Below are positions 8,161-16,312 of a stretch of DNA of 64,000 nucleotides, piece after piece. Within the stretch, counting starts at the first letter, position 1, and each line of letters starts with the position of its first letter. The translations under genes and the position numbers were made by a program. The notes under the pieces are model-generated. The model was not told the origin of the DNA and searched no databases. It saw only the letters and a program-made list of their open reading frames with translations. Source of the DNA: Qipengyuania_B sp965214525 (GTDB lineage Bacteria; Pseudomonadota; Alphaproteobacteria; Sphingomonadales; Sphingomonadaceae); contig OZ243959.1 in the NCBI GenBank assembly GCA_965214525.1, forward strand, positions 1,240,001 to 1,304,000, given 5' to 3'.

Positions 8161-8744
8161 GCGGTCGGCGACGCCGCGCGGCCATGGCGGTGATGCGCTG
8201 GAGCGCTCTGTTGCTACCTGCCGAGCGGAAGCATTGGGTTGAGGCCATGCGCGCCGAGATTGATGCAATCGACGACGATGGCGCGGCGCTGGACTTCGCG
8301 CTTGGCTGTCTCTGGACATCCACCAAGGAACGGGCTTGCAGGATCCGGCTTTTCGTGAGCGCGCTGAATATCGTCATTCCCGCAGGATTGCTCGCGCTCG
8401 CTATGCTTGCGGCACATCTTAGCGGACACCATGGCGGGGCAGACACACAAGTGGGGACAGTTTTCGGCCTCCTGTTCTTCATCTTCGCGGCGGGAGCGGC
8501 GCTGTTCCTGGCGAAGGGGGCCATTGCCTTGGTGCGCTTCTCAGGGTTGCTAATCCCGATATACTTGCTGCTTCTTCTTTTCCTTCACTTCCCGCAGGGT
8601 TTGGCCGCCGATAAACCGATCGCCGTGCTCTACCGGGCACTGGCAATAGAAGGGATAGCGATCTGGTCCACGCTCCTGCTTCTGGCTCTGTTTATGGGTC
8701 GCGCGCAAACGACGCAGCACTCGGGCAGTCAGGAAAGGCGATGA
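8157..8744 (+). CDS. PadR-operon membrane protein 1, hypothetical
   Basis: This 195-residue protein is not recognised by name. The first ~60 residues are soluble and charged (LLPAERKHWVEAMRAEIDAI, then a Cys-containing helix). About four hydrophobic segments follow, near residues 65-85, 95-120, 125-150 and 165-185. The soluble head resembles the small domain that often precedes membrane proteins encoded with PadR regulators, which suggests a sensor or modulator in the membrane; this is inference. It is coupled by ATGA overlaps to padR upstream and to the next gene downstream. Confidence 0.8.
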   Translation: MSGRRRRAAMAVMRWSALLLPAERKHWVEAMRAEIDAIDDDGAALDFALGCLWTSTKERACRIRLFVSALNIVIPAGLLALAMLAAHLSGHHGGADTQVGTVFGLLFFIFAAGAALFLAKGAIALVRFSGLLIPIYLLLLLFLHFPQGLAADKPIAVLYRALAIEGIAIWSTLLLLALFMGRAQTTQHSGSQERR

Positions 8745-9139
8745 AGATGCGACGGACCTATGCGGTCTGGCTCGGCTCTGCACTGCTGACGATCACCGCG
8801 CTGGTGCATCTGACCGGCTTTCTCGCAATCCCACCCTCGTTACCGATCACCGATGCATCGACTTTTTATGAAGCTGTGCTGAGGCCATTGTGGTTGTTTG
8901 CCAGCATACACTGGTTGCTGCTTGCGGCGGTCTGCGTGCTTTTGACAACGTCGCCGTTTGGTGCCGCGCGCATCGTCATGCTGTGCTGCGGCGGCGTCAT
9001 ACTGGTCGACGCGGCGGTGCTTTACTGGTTCATCGGCCCCTTTATCGGCGTATGGCTGCTTCTGGCTGCTGGGGTGGCCATGCTGGTGGCGGCTTTCGGT
9101 AGCACCTCGCCGAAGAAGGCGAAATCCGCGCGGGATTGA
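8741..9139 (+). CDS. PadR-operon membrane protein 2, hypothetical
   Basis: This 132-residue protein has four predicted transmembrane helices (about 10-30, 45-65, 75-93 and 97-118) and a basic C-terminal tail (SPKKAKSARD). I recognise no family motif. It overlaps the preceding gene by four bases and is the last gene of the padR operon. Membrane protein 1 and this protein probably act together under PadR control. Substrate or function cannot be inferred. Confidence 0.78.
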   Translation: MKMRRTYAVWLGSALLTITALVHLTGFLAIPPSLPITDASTFYEAVLRPLWLFASIHWLLLAAVCVLLTTSPFGAARIVMLCCGGVILVDAAVLYWFIGPFIGVWLLLAAGVAMLVAAFGSTSPKKAKSARD

Positions 9140-9218
9140 AAGGCCAGTTTTGTTGAACGGCAGTATCGAAAGCTGTCATTTCTTTCTCACCCGGTAGCGG
9201 ACGCTCGGCGATACCGCC

Positions 9219-10358
9219 TCAATCTTCGACGCTCAGTAAATACAACTGCCGCACGGTGTCGATCGGGTTAATTGTCCCGCCATCGTTCTCGAAGTGCCAG
9301 AAGGTCCAGCCATTGCAGCTTGGGGCGCCTTGCAAATCCTTGCCGAGCGAATGGATCGACCCACTTTGTTTGCCGCACACAAGCGACCCGTCCGCCCGCA
9401 CGGTCGCGATCCAACGCCGCTGCTTGTCGAAAAGTTCAGTGCCCGGCTGCAGCATTCCACTTTCCACCAGCGCACCGAACGGGATTTTGGGCGCGGCGCG
9501 GCCCGCCTGCATCGTGGCTAATGCGGACTCATTCAAAGGCAGTTCCTTCTCGATCCGCGCCAGCGCCACCTCCCGGTAAGCCGCTTCCCGCTCGCACCCG
9601 ATCCATTCGCGGCCCAGCCGCTTCGCCACTGCCCCGGTGGTGCCCGTGCCGAAGAACGGATCGAGCACCACGTCCCCGCGCTGCGTCGTCGCCAGCAAAA
9701 CGCGATACAACAACCCTTCCGGCTTCTGCGTAGGATGGACCTTCTGCCCGTTCTCTCGCAGCCGCTCCGCCCCGCCGCAGATCGGCAGCACCCAGTCGCT
9801 CCTCATCTGCAATTCGTCGTTGAGCGTCTTCATCGCGCGATAATTGAAGTGGTATTTCGCCTTTTCCCCCATGCTGGCCCATAACAGCGTCTCATGCGCG
9901 TTAGTGAAGCGCGTGCCGCGAAAATTGGGCATGGGGTTGGTCTTGCGCCAAACGATGTCGTTGAGCAGCCAGAAGCCGAGATCCTGCATCAACGCGCCGA
10001 CGCGATAGATGTTGTGATAGCTGCCGATCACCCACAACGCCCCGTCGGGCTTCAGCACGCGCCTGGCCTGTATCATCCAATCGCGGGTAAAGGCATCGTA
10101 AGCACCGAAACTGTCGAACCGATCCCAATGATCCGTCACCGCATCGACACGGCTGCCATCGGGGCGGGCAAGGTCACCGCCTAGTTGAAGGTTGTAAGGA
10201 GGATCGGCGAAAACAAGATCGATGCAGGCATCGGGAAGAGCGCGCATCGCCTCGACACAATTACCCCCCAGGATTTCGCCCAATGGCAGGCTCGCTGCCT
10301 CCCGCCCATCTCTGGCAACCGGCAAGACCCCTCGCCGGGCAATCTCCAGAACCCCCAC
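9219..10358 (-). CDS. ccrM: CcrM-type adenine DNA methyltransferase (GANTC)
   Basis: This is the orphan cell-cycle methyltransferase of Alphaproteobacteria, which methylates adenine in GANTC after replication. The 379 residues show the catalytic DPPY at 52-55, the NAHETLLWAS segment, and the SAM-binding VVLDPFFGTGTTG. The C-terminal ~100 residues end in the NGWTFWHFE region typical of the CcrM tail (RAMA domain). No partner endonuclease is adjacent. The start is GTG at 10358, chosen for the strong AGGGAGG ribosome site 6 bases upstream. The leader holds a perfect DnaA box and two GANTC sites, so expression may be cell-cycle controlled. Confidence 0.95.
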   Translation of the reverse strand: MGVLEIARRGVLPVARDGREAASLPLGEILGGNCVEAMRALPDACIDLVFADPPYNLQLGGDLARPDGSRVDAVTDHWDRFDSFGAYDAFTRDWMIQARRVLKPDGALWVIGSYHNIYRVGALMQDLGFWLLNDIVWRKTNPMPNFRGTRFTNAHETLLWASMGEKAKYHFNYRAMKTLNDELQMRSDWVLPICGGAERLRENGQKVHPTQKPEGLLYRVLLATTQRGDVVLDPFFGTGTTGAVAKRLGREWIGCEREAAYREVALARIEKELPLNESALATMQAGRAAPKIPFGALVESGMLQPGTELFDKQRRWIATVRADGSLVCGKQSGSIHSLGKDLQGAPSCNGWTFWHFENDGGTINPIDTVRQLYLLSVED

Positions 10359-10379
10359 TCGAACCTCCCTGCATGTGAC

Positions 10380-10388
10380 TTATCCACA
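10380..10388 (+). promoter_or_regulatory. Perfect DnaA box in ccrM leader
   Basis: TTATCCACA matches the strongest E. coli DnaA box exactly. It lies 22 bp upstream of the ccrM start codon and 4 bp from a GAGTC (GANTC) site at 10393-10397. A regulatory rather than origin role is likely, because no box cluster is seen. Confidence 0.6.
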
Positions 10389-10392
10389 GGGT

Positions 10393-10541
10393 GAGTCCAA
10401 TGCGGTTGTGCGTCAACCATTATCGGGGGGCTTTCGGAGTGGCACGACATGGAAAATCGTGCCGCGCCGCTCCAATCTATCAAAGGTGGTGTTTGAGATG
10501 ACGTCCACCCACCAGATGATGCGGTGTGGCGAGGAGGACTC
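10393..10541. promoter_or_regulatory. Two GANTC methylation sites upstream of ccrM
   Basis: GAGTC at 10393-10397 and GACTC at 10537-10541 lie 35 and 179 bp upstream of the ccrM start codon. In Caulobacter, GANTC sites in the ccrM leader make the gene sensitive to methylation state. The same arrangement here suggests, but does not prove, methylation-dependent feedback. Confidence 0.5.
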
Positions 10542-10565
10542 AGCGGCTGGCGAATGCCCTTTATG

Positions 10566-11474
10566 TCAGTTTTCCAGACCGTAGGTTACGCCCGTCAGTT
10601 CTTCCGACACCGTCCACAAACGCCTGGCCGAGGCCGCGTTGCGCGCTTTGCTCGTCGTCACAGCCCGGCCCGAAGTACGGCCCCGCAACTCCATCAACCC
10701 GTAGGGGCCGAAATATTCGCCGCCCTGCGCGGCGGGATCGGTGACGGCCTGCAGAGCCGGCAGAGCTGCGTCCCTCGCGCCGTTCAGAGCCATGCCGATT
10801 GCCGAGCCGATGAACCGTCCGCCCGGCAAGTGACGGGTGATCTGCGTCTCGGCGACACCGGGATGACAGCCAATCGCTGCGACCGGTTTCGATGCTGCCC
10901 GCAGCCGCCGGTCGAGTTCGTACATGAACAGCAGGTTGGCGAGTTTGCTCTGGTTGTAGAAACGCTGCGCCTTGTACCCTTTGGACGCGTCGAGATTGTC
11001 GAACGCGATGTCGCCCCGCCGGTGAGCGATGCTCGACTGCACGACGACACGCCCGCCCCCATCGGCTGCCAGCTTGTCGAGCAGGAGCCCGGTCAGCGCG
11101 AAATGCCCCAAATGATTGACAGCGAACTGTTTCTCGACGTTCATCGCCCGGCTCAGCGGCGGCATCATCAGGCCCGCATTGTTGACCAGGGCATCCAGAC
11201 GCCCGCGCGCATTGATCTGCCGGGCCGCTGCCTGAATGCTGTCGAGGTCCGCCAAATCGAGCGGCACGAACTCGGTATTCGCTTGGGGATGCTCTTCGGC
11301 GATGCCGGTCATCGCGTCCCCCGCTTTGCTTGCGTCGCGGCATCCCAGCAGAACGCGCGCGCCATGCCCTGCCAACTGCTTGGCAATATGATAGCCGATG
11401 CCGACATTTGCGCCGGTTACCAGCACGGTCTTGCCCGACTGGTCGGGAATATCCTCAAAACGGAAGATCGTCAT
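10566..11474 (-). CDS. Short-chain dehydrogenase/reductase
   Basis: This 302-residue NAD(P)-dependent oxidoreductase has the cofactor motif TGANVGIG (residues 20-27), the NNAGLM motif, the catalytic Ser in VVVQSSIAHRRG, and Tyr/Lys in YNQSKLAN. It resembles the retinol-dehydrogenase/WW-domain oxidoreductase-like subgroup, with the YNQSK active site and a C-terminal extension. The natural substrate is unknown. Its ATG overlaps the rnhB stop by four bases, so it is translationally coupled to RNase HII, a pairing with no obvious functional logic. Confidence 0.9.
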   Translation of the reverse strand: MTIFRFEDIPDQSGKTVLVTGANVGIGYHIAKQLAGHGARVLLGCRDASKAGDAMTGIAEEHPQANTEFVPLDLADLDSIQAAARQINARGRLDALVNNAGLMMPPLSRAMNVEKQFAVNHLGHFALTGLLLDKLAADGGGRVVVQSSIAHRRGDIAFDNLDASKGYKAQRFYNQSKLANLLFMYELDRRLRAASKPVAAIGCHPGVAETQITRHLPGGRFIGSAIGMALNGARDAALPALQAVTDPAAQGGEYFGPYGLMELRGRTSGRAVTTSKARNAASARRLWTVSEELTGVTYGLEN

Positions 11475-12109
11475 ACGCTGAGTTCCAATTGTGCGACAGG
11501 GGCGAAGCTACGTCGATGGAGGGGGCTCGGCCCGTGCCGTTGCAGCGCCGCCAGATGTTCGCGCGTACCGTATCCCTTGTTGCGCTCCCATCCGTAATGA
11601 GGATGCGTCCGGGCGGCATCGCGCATCAACCGGTCGCGGTGTTCCTTGGCGATTATCGAAGCGGCGGAAATGGCGGGTTCGCAGCCATCGCCGCCGATGA
11701 CGGCTTTACATGGCCAGTTCCACGCCGGGATGCGACCTGCCGGTGTGCAATTGCCGTCGATCAGGACGTGGTCGCATGGCCCGTATCCGCGATCGCGCAA
11801 GGCGTATTCCAGATTGCTCACGGCTGCGGTCATCGCGGCCATGGTTGCCCCGAAGATGTTGACCCGGTCGATCATCGGCACGTCGATGACGCCGATACCC
11901 CAGATGCATCGGGCGCGGATTTTCCTATCGAGGCTGCCCCGGCGGGTGGCGCACAGTTTCTTTGAATCGGCAAGCCCCCGAGGCACGGGCCGGCACAGGA
12001 TTACCGCCGCGGCCACGACCGGTCCAGCGAGCGGACCTCGGCCTGCTTCGTCTACTCCCACGATCCAGCGGGTGGCACCATCGATAGTTCTGGGCGTTCC
12101 ACTCAGCAT
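11471..12109 (-). CDS. rnhB: Ribonuclease HII
   Basis: RNase HII cuts RNA-DNA hybrids and removes single ribonucleotides from DNA. The 212 residues contain the catalytic GVDEAGRGPLAGPV near the N-terminus, ADSKKL, LIDGN, GGDGCEPAISAASIIAKEHRD and HPHYGWERNKGYGT. ATG 12109 is preceded on the minus strand by TAAGG and lies a few residues before the first catalytic motif. It overlaps the start codon of the divergent dehydrogenase lipoprotein (CATG). Longer in-frame starts exist to 12253 but would add a low-complexity extension. Confidence 0.95.
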   Translation of the reverse strand: MLSGTPRTIDGATRWIVGVDEAGRGPLAGPVVAAAVILCRPVPRGLADSKKLCATRRGSLDRKIRARCIWGIGVIDVPMIDRVNIFGATMAAMTAAVSNLEYALRDRGYGPCDHVLIDGNCTPAGRIPAWNWPCKAVIGGDGCEPAISAASIIAKEHRDRLMRDAARTHPHYGWERNKGYGTREHLAALQRHGPSPLHRRSFAPVAQLELSV

Positions 12110-13292
12110 GACGAACCTTACCAACGTATGTGCCGCTCTATTCACCACCACGCTGTTCGTCGCAAGTTGCGGCAATGCAACGTCGGGGGATAGCGCGCCC
12201 GGGCCGTCGCCCATCGCGCTCGCACCAGGCGAATTTGATGGCTCGTTCGCCATTACTGATCACGGCCGGTTCGACGAGCCTTGGGCGGCTGCTTTCGTGC
12301 CGGGCACGCCGATTCTGTTCATCACCGAACAGAAGGGCGCGATCCAGGCGGTCGATACGCGTACCGGCCGCAAGTTTCCGGTCGGCGGCACGCCAGAAGT
12401 CGATTACGGAGGGCAAGGCGGTTTGGGAGACATCGCTTTCCTGGCGAGCGAAGCGTCCGCAACGCTGGGCACTCGCACGATCTATCTCAGCTGGGCAGAG
12501 GCGGGTCGCGGCGATACGCGCGGCGCCGTGGTCGGGCGCGGACAGCTTGTCTGCCGGCAAGCGGATGCCTGCGATGTCGAAAACCTGCAGGTGATCTGGC
12601 GGCAGGCTCCCAAGGTGAGTGGCCGCGGGCACTATTCGCATCGCCTGGCGATTTCGCCCGACGAGCGCTACCTGTTTGTCGCTTCGGGCGACCGACAGAA
12701 AATGGAACCGGCCCAAGACCTGAACAATACGCTGGGCACGATTGTCCGGCTCAATCTCGATGGCAGTCCGGCATCGGGCAACCCGTTCACGGATCGCGGC
12801 GCGCCGACCAATCAGGTTTGGTCGTATGGGCACCGCAATACGCTCGGGCTGCATTTCGACGCAGCCGGACGATTGTGGAACATGGAACACGGGCCGGCGG
12901 GCGGCGACGAGCTCAACCTCATCACTGCGGGCGAGAATTATGGTTGGCCGCGCGTTTCGGGCGGCGATCATTACAGCGGCGAGTCGATCCCGGATAATTC
13001 TCCCGACGATGCCTACGCCGATCCGGTCATCAACTGGACCCCTGTGATCGCGCCTGGCGATTTCATCTTCTACGAAGGCGACCTGTTCCCGCGATGGCAG
13101 GGAGATGCGATCTTTGCCGGGCTGAAAACCAAGGCGCTGATACGAGCGGACATGGACGGGACATCCGCCCGCGAAGTGGCTCGCTACGACATGGGCGAGC
13201 GAATCCGCGAGATTGTCAACGCCCCGGACGGCGCCATCTGGATCCTCGAAGATGGCGACAACGCGCGACTACGGCGTCTTGCGCCCGGCTAA
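12108..13292 (+). CDS. PQQ-dependent sugar dehydrogenase family lipoprotein
   Basis: The 394-residue protein has a lipoprotein signal ending LFVASC, so it is probably anchored in the envelope and acts in the periplasm. The rest is the six-bladed propeller of the soluble aldose sugar dehydrogenase (glucose/sorbosone dehydrogenase) family: GGQGGLGDIAF, GRGHYSHRLAISPD, GTIVRLNLDGS, SYGHRNTLGLHFD, MEHGPAGGDELN and NYGWPRVSGG. The His and Arg residues in SHRLA and GHRN correspond to PQQ-site positions. PQQ biosynthesis genes are not in the window. The start codon overlaps that of rnhB on the other strand, and no clear ribosome site precedes it. Confidence 0.88.
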   Translation: MTNLTNVCAALFTTTLFVASCGNATSGDSAPGPSPIALAPGEFDGSFAITDHGRFDEPWAAAFVPGTPILFITEQKGAIQAVDTRTGRKFPVGGTPEVDYGGQGGLGDIAFLASEASATLGTRTIYLSWAEAGRGDTRGAVVGRGQLVCRQADACDVENLQVIWRQAPKVSGRGHYSHRLAISPDERYLFVASGDRQKMEPAQDLNNTLGTIVRLNLDGSPASGNPFTDRGAPTNQVWSYGHRNTLGLHFDAAGRLWNMEHGPAGGDELNLITAGENYGWPRVSGGDHYSGESIPDNSPDDAYADPVINWTPVIAPGDFIFYEGDLFPRWQGDAIFAGLKTKALIRADMDGTSAREVARYDMGERIREIVNAPDGAIWILEDGDNARLRRLAPG

Positions 13293-13340
13293 GCCTTGCG
13301 CACTCGACAATCCGGGTTGGCGCACCTATCGGCGCGCTCG

Positions 13341-13882
13341 ATGCCCAGCATCCTGCCCTTGCACGCAATTGATTCCGGTTGGACCGAAGAGCTGCTCGAT
13401 CGGGCATTCGGCGAGGCGCGGCAAGCGCGGACCGCCTATCGCATTCGCGAGGGCACAGAACCGCTTGGAAATCTGTGCTTCGCGGCGATGGACGATAACG
13501 ATTACATCGTCGCCACAATCCAGGCCTGGCCCATTGCCTTGATAGACAATGAGGGGAAAGCGCATCCGCTTATCATGGTCGGTCCGGTCGCGGTCTTGCC
13601 GGAACGCCAGGGCGAGGGGTTTGGCAAGGCGCTGATCACGGCGCAAATATCGGTGATAGACGATGGCGCGACCCGGCACGCCCCGCTCTGCCGCAGGTTC
13701 TGATCGGCGATGCGGCGTATTACGGCGCGTGGGGTTATACCGCCAAGCCGACGCAGGGGTGGCGCTGCCCCGGGCCTTACGATAGCGAACGGTTATTGGT
13801 GCGCGCAGACAATCCCGCATTATTGCCAGCGAGCGGCTTGCTCGGCCCGTGGAATCCTCCCCGGCCATCGCAGAGGGATTGA
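13341..13882 (+). pseudogene. GNAT-family N-acetyltransferase, frameshifted
   Basis: Two reading frames together make one acetyltransferase of about 180 residues. The first, to the stop at 13701-13703, carries the acetyl-CoA-binding region MVGPVAVLPERQGEGFGKAL. The second, 13685-13882, continues with the expected VLIGDAAYYGAWGY and a GPWN C-terminal block. Adding one C to the run CCCC at 13681-13684 would restore a continuous frame. Either the gene is broken, the assembly lacks a base, or the frame is rescued by slippage. The related chromosomal family acts on unknown substrates. Confidence 0.75.
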
Positions 13883-13914
13883 GCCTGGCGAAGGCTTCTG
13901 CCAACGGACGCAAT

Positions 13915-14463
13915 ATGCCGTACGAGCCTCCTCCCGAACTTGCCGAACTCACGCTAGCGCAGATTGCCGAACTGGTCGAAGCGCGCCGATTGCCCGATAT
14001 CAGGGGATGGGCGCCGCAGCAGGAAGGCGACAGCCGGATGCGCATTGCTTCGGATGGCACTTGGTTCCACGATGGGTCACCAATAACCAGGCCCGGAATG
14101 GTGCGCGCCTTCTCCAGCCTCCTGGTGCGTGAGGACGCAGGCGAACATTGGCTTGTGACCCCGTTCGAGAAACTGTCCATCGCGGTCGAGGATGCGCCTT
14201 TCGTTGCGGTCGACGCCGCGCGCAAGAACGGCGACCTGGCCTTCCGGCTCAATACGGACGAGTTGATCGTCGCCGGTCCGGACAATGCGCTGATGGCTAT
14301 GGGCGATCCCGACCGGCCGGCTTTGTATCTTCACGTAAGACGCGGATGCATGGCGCGCTTGAACCGCAGCACGTACGAGCAGATCGCGCAGATCGCTTTG
14401 GACAGCGGCGACGATTGGTGGGTCGACAGCGGAGGCGAGCGGTTCGCGTTGCGCCCTGAATGA
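13915..14463 (+). CDS. DUF1285 family protein
   Basis: The 182-residue cytoplasmic protein matches the DUF1285 family as I know it. It opens with a Pro-rich leader, then MRIASDGTWFHDGSPITRPGMVRAF, a LVTPFEKLSIAVEDAPFVAV block and a C-terminal half with LNTDELIVAGPDNAL. No catalytic role is established. ATG 13915 was chosen because it follows the end of the acetyltransferase remnant; an in-frame ATG at 13849 would overlap it by 34 bp. It overlaps the NUDIX gene downstream by four bases. Confidence 0.85.
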   Translation: MPYEPPPELAELTLAQIAELVEARRLPDIRGWAPQQEGDSRMRIASDGTWFHDGSPITRPGMVRAFSSLLVREDAGEHWLVTPFEKLSIAVEDAPFVAVDAARKNGDLAFRLNTDELIVAGPDNALMAMGDPDRPALYLHVRRGCMARLNRSTYEQIAQIALDSGDDWWVDSGGERFALRPE

Positions 14464-15065
14464 GCGTCCTGTTCGACAGGTTGCAGCGATTGTTCGAGGA
14501 GGGGCACGCTCAGACCCTCGAGGACCTTCTCACCGACGAACGATTCGATGACACGGCTCACCCGCGCGATGCCGCTGTCCTCATTGCCGTGACCGAACGC
14601 GAGCGGCCGGGCGCCGTGCTGATCCACCGCCCGCGCTCCATGCGAAGCCACCCGGGGCAAGTGGCCTTCCCTGGCGGAAAAATCGACGCTGGCGAAGACG
14701 CGGTCACAGCAGCCTTGCGCGAGGCGCATGAGGAACTGGCGATTGAACCGGCGATGGTCCGCGTGATCGGCACCACCGATCCCTACCAGACCGGCACCGG
14801 TTATCACGTCACCCCGGTGCTGGGTGTCATTCCCGCCGACCTGCCTCTCGTTCGCAATCCTGCGGAAGTGGATGAATGGTTCGAGGCCCCGCTCGATGTC
14901 CTTCTCGATCGGAACCGTTACCTGGAACGCAGCGCCGCGTGGAAGGGGAAGCAACGCGATTATCTGGAACTGAGTTGGGAGGGCCACCGCATCTGGGGCG
15001 TGACGGCCGCGATCATCGCCAATCTGGCGCGGCGGCTGGCATGGGTTGACCATGCCGCCACATGA
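14460..15065 (+). CDS. NUDIX hydrolase, CoA pyrophosphatase type
   Basis: The 201-residue protein has the NUDIX box GGKIDAGEDAVTAALREAHEE at about 77-97, with the REAHEE metal ligands. It also has the UPF0035 signature upstream, HPGQVAFPGG, characteristic of CoA diphosphatases (NudL type). It likely cleaves CoA or derivatives into 4'-phosphopantetheine and 3',5'-ADP. It is coupled to the DUF1285 gene by ATGA and overlaps cca by 14 bp, an arrangement I recall from other Alphaproteobacteria. Confidence 0.92.
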   Translation: MSVLFDRLQRLFEEGHAQTLEDLLTDERFDDTAHPRDAAVLIAVTERERPGAVLIHRPRSMRSHPGQVAFPGGKIDAGEDAVTAALREAHEELAIEPAMVRVIGTTDPYQTGTGYHVTPVLGVIPADLPLVRNPAEVDEWFEAPLDVLLDRNRYLERSAAWKGKQRDYLELSWEGHRIWGVTAAIIANLARRLAWVDHAAT

Positions 15066-16239
15066 CCCATTGCCGGCCGCCGACTGGACCCGGCGAGCGG
15101 GTCTTGCGCAGCTTGTCTCCGCGCTGGGGGCGGACAGGGTGCGATATGTGGGCGGCGCTGTTCGCGACACCCTGCTCGGTTTGCCGGTGCGCGATGTCGA
15201 TTGTGCGACGACGTTGTTGCCGGACGATATCATGGCGGCGTGCCGGCAAGCTGGTCTGCGAACCATCCCGACGGGTATTGCGCATGGCACGGTCACGATT
15301 ATCCTGCCGGGCGGCCCGGTCGAGGTAACCACTTTGCGCCGCGACGTCGCGACCGATGGCCGCCATGCGACGGTCGCGTTCGCGAGCGAATGGCAGGACG
15401 ATGCCGCTCGCCGCGACTTCACCATCAACGCCCTCTACGCCGATCCCCGTACGTTGGCGATTGCGGACTATTTCGACGGCCTTGCCGATCTAAAAGCGCG
15501 GCGGGTGCGCTTCATCGGGGACGCACGGCAGCGCATCCGCGAGGATCATCTGCGCATACTGCGTTATTTCCGTTTCGAGGCCCGTTTTGGCGACATCCCC
15601 GACGCGTCCGCAATGGCAGCATGCGCGGATCTGGCCGATACCCTGAAAGGCTTGAGCCGGGAGCGTATCGGGAATGAATTGTTGCTGCTGCTCGGTTTGC
15701 CCGATCCAGCGCCCTCAATCCGATTGATGGCGGAAACCGGGGTCTTGCCGGTGATTCTTCCCGAAGCGAAGGAGAGCCAGCTGACCAGGCTGGAGATGCT
15801 GGTTCGACACGAGGCGGCCTGTGCCATTCCCGCCGATCCTATCCGGCGGCTATCTGCTTTACTGCCTGCACACACGCATCTGGCCGACGCGGTTGCCGCT
15901 CGGCTGCGCTTGAGCAAGGCACAACGATTGCGGCTGACCTTGGCGGCAGAGAGGAACGCGTCCGATACGGATCGCGCACGCGCCCTCGCCTACGAAGTCG
16001 GCCTCGAGGTTGCGATCGACCGGCTGCTACTGCTGGGTGCGCCGATCGATCCGCTCGAAGGTTGGATGCCCCCGGCGCTGCCGCTGAAGGGGCGCGACAT
16101 CATCGCGGCCGGCGTCGTTGCCGGTCCGCGGGTCGCACGAATATTGCAAGCCGTTGAGGCGCGGTGGGTGGCCGAAGACTTTCCCCCCGAAAGCACGGTG
16201 CGCGAATGGCTGACGGAACTGGTCAACCCCAAGCGATAG
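15052..16239 (+). CDS. cca: CCA tRNA nucleotidyltransferase
   Basis: The enzyme adds or repairs the 3'-CCA end of tRNAs. The polymerase-beta head carries YVGGAVRDTLLG, the metal-binding VRDVDCA, and the flexible RRDFTINALYAD motif. The tRNA-binding RIREDHLRILRYFRFEARFG motif follows. The C-terminal half is helical and lacks an HD phosphohydrolase motif, as in the alphaproteobacterial class. Length is 395 residues. ATG 15052 was chosen; an in-frame TTG two codons upstream is less likely. Both tRNA genes in this window already encode CCA, so repair may be the main need for them. Confidence 0.95.
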   Translation: MPPHDPLPAADWTRRAGLAQLVSALGADRVRYVGGAVRDTLLGLPVRDVDCATTLLPDDIMAACRQAGLRTIPTGIAHGTVTIILPGGPVEVTTLRRDVATDGRHATVAFASEWQDDAARRDFTINALYADPRTLAIADYFDGLADLKARRVRFIGDARQRIREDHLRILRYFRFEARFGDIPDASAMAACADLADTLKGLSRERIGNELLLLLGLPDPAPSIRLMAETGVLPVILPEAKESQLTRLEMLVRHEAACAIPADPIRRLSALLPAHTHLADAVAARLRLSKAQRLRLTLAAERNASDTDRARALAYEVGLEVAIDRLLLLGAPIDPLEGWMPPALPLKGRDIIAAGVVAGPRVARILQAVEARWVAEDFPPESTVREWLTELVNPKR

Positions 16240-16312
16240 GTAGATTTGCCTTGCTTCAGCGCGCCTTAACACCGCAAAGATAGGGCGATCCCTGAACCTT
16301 GGAGACCTATAG

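Noticed and set aside
10380..10388. DnaA box as a replication origin
   Set aside because: Only one perfect box is seen, with no cluster, AT-rich unwinding region or origin-associated genes.
10524..11597. 357-codon plus-strand ORF
   Set aside because: It is antisense to the SDR gene, whose minus frame holds TGANVGIG and the YNQSK site.
12138..12971. 277-codon minus-strand ORF
   Set aside because: It is antisense to the PQQ dehydrogenase and has no family signature.
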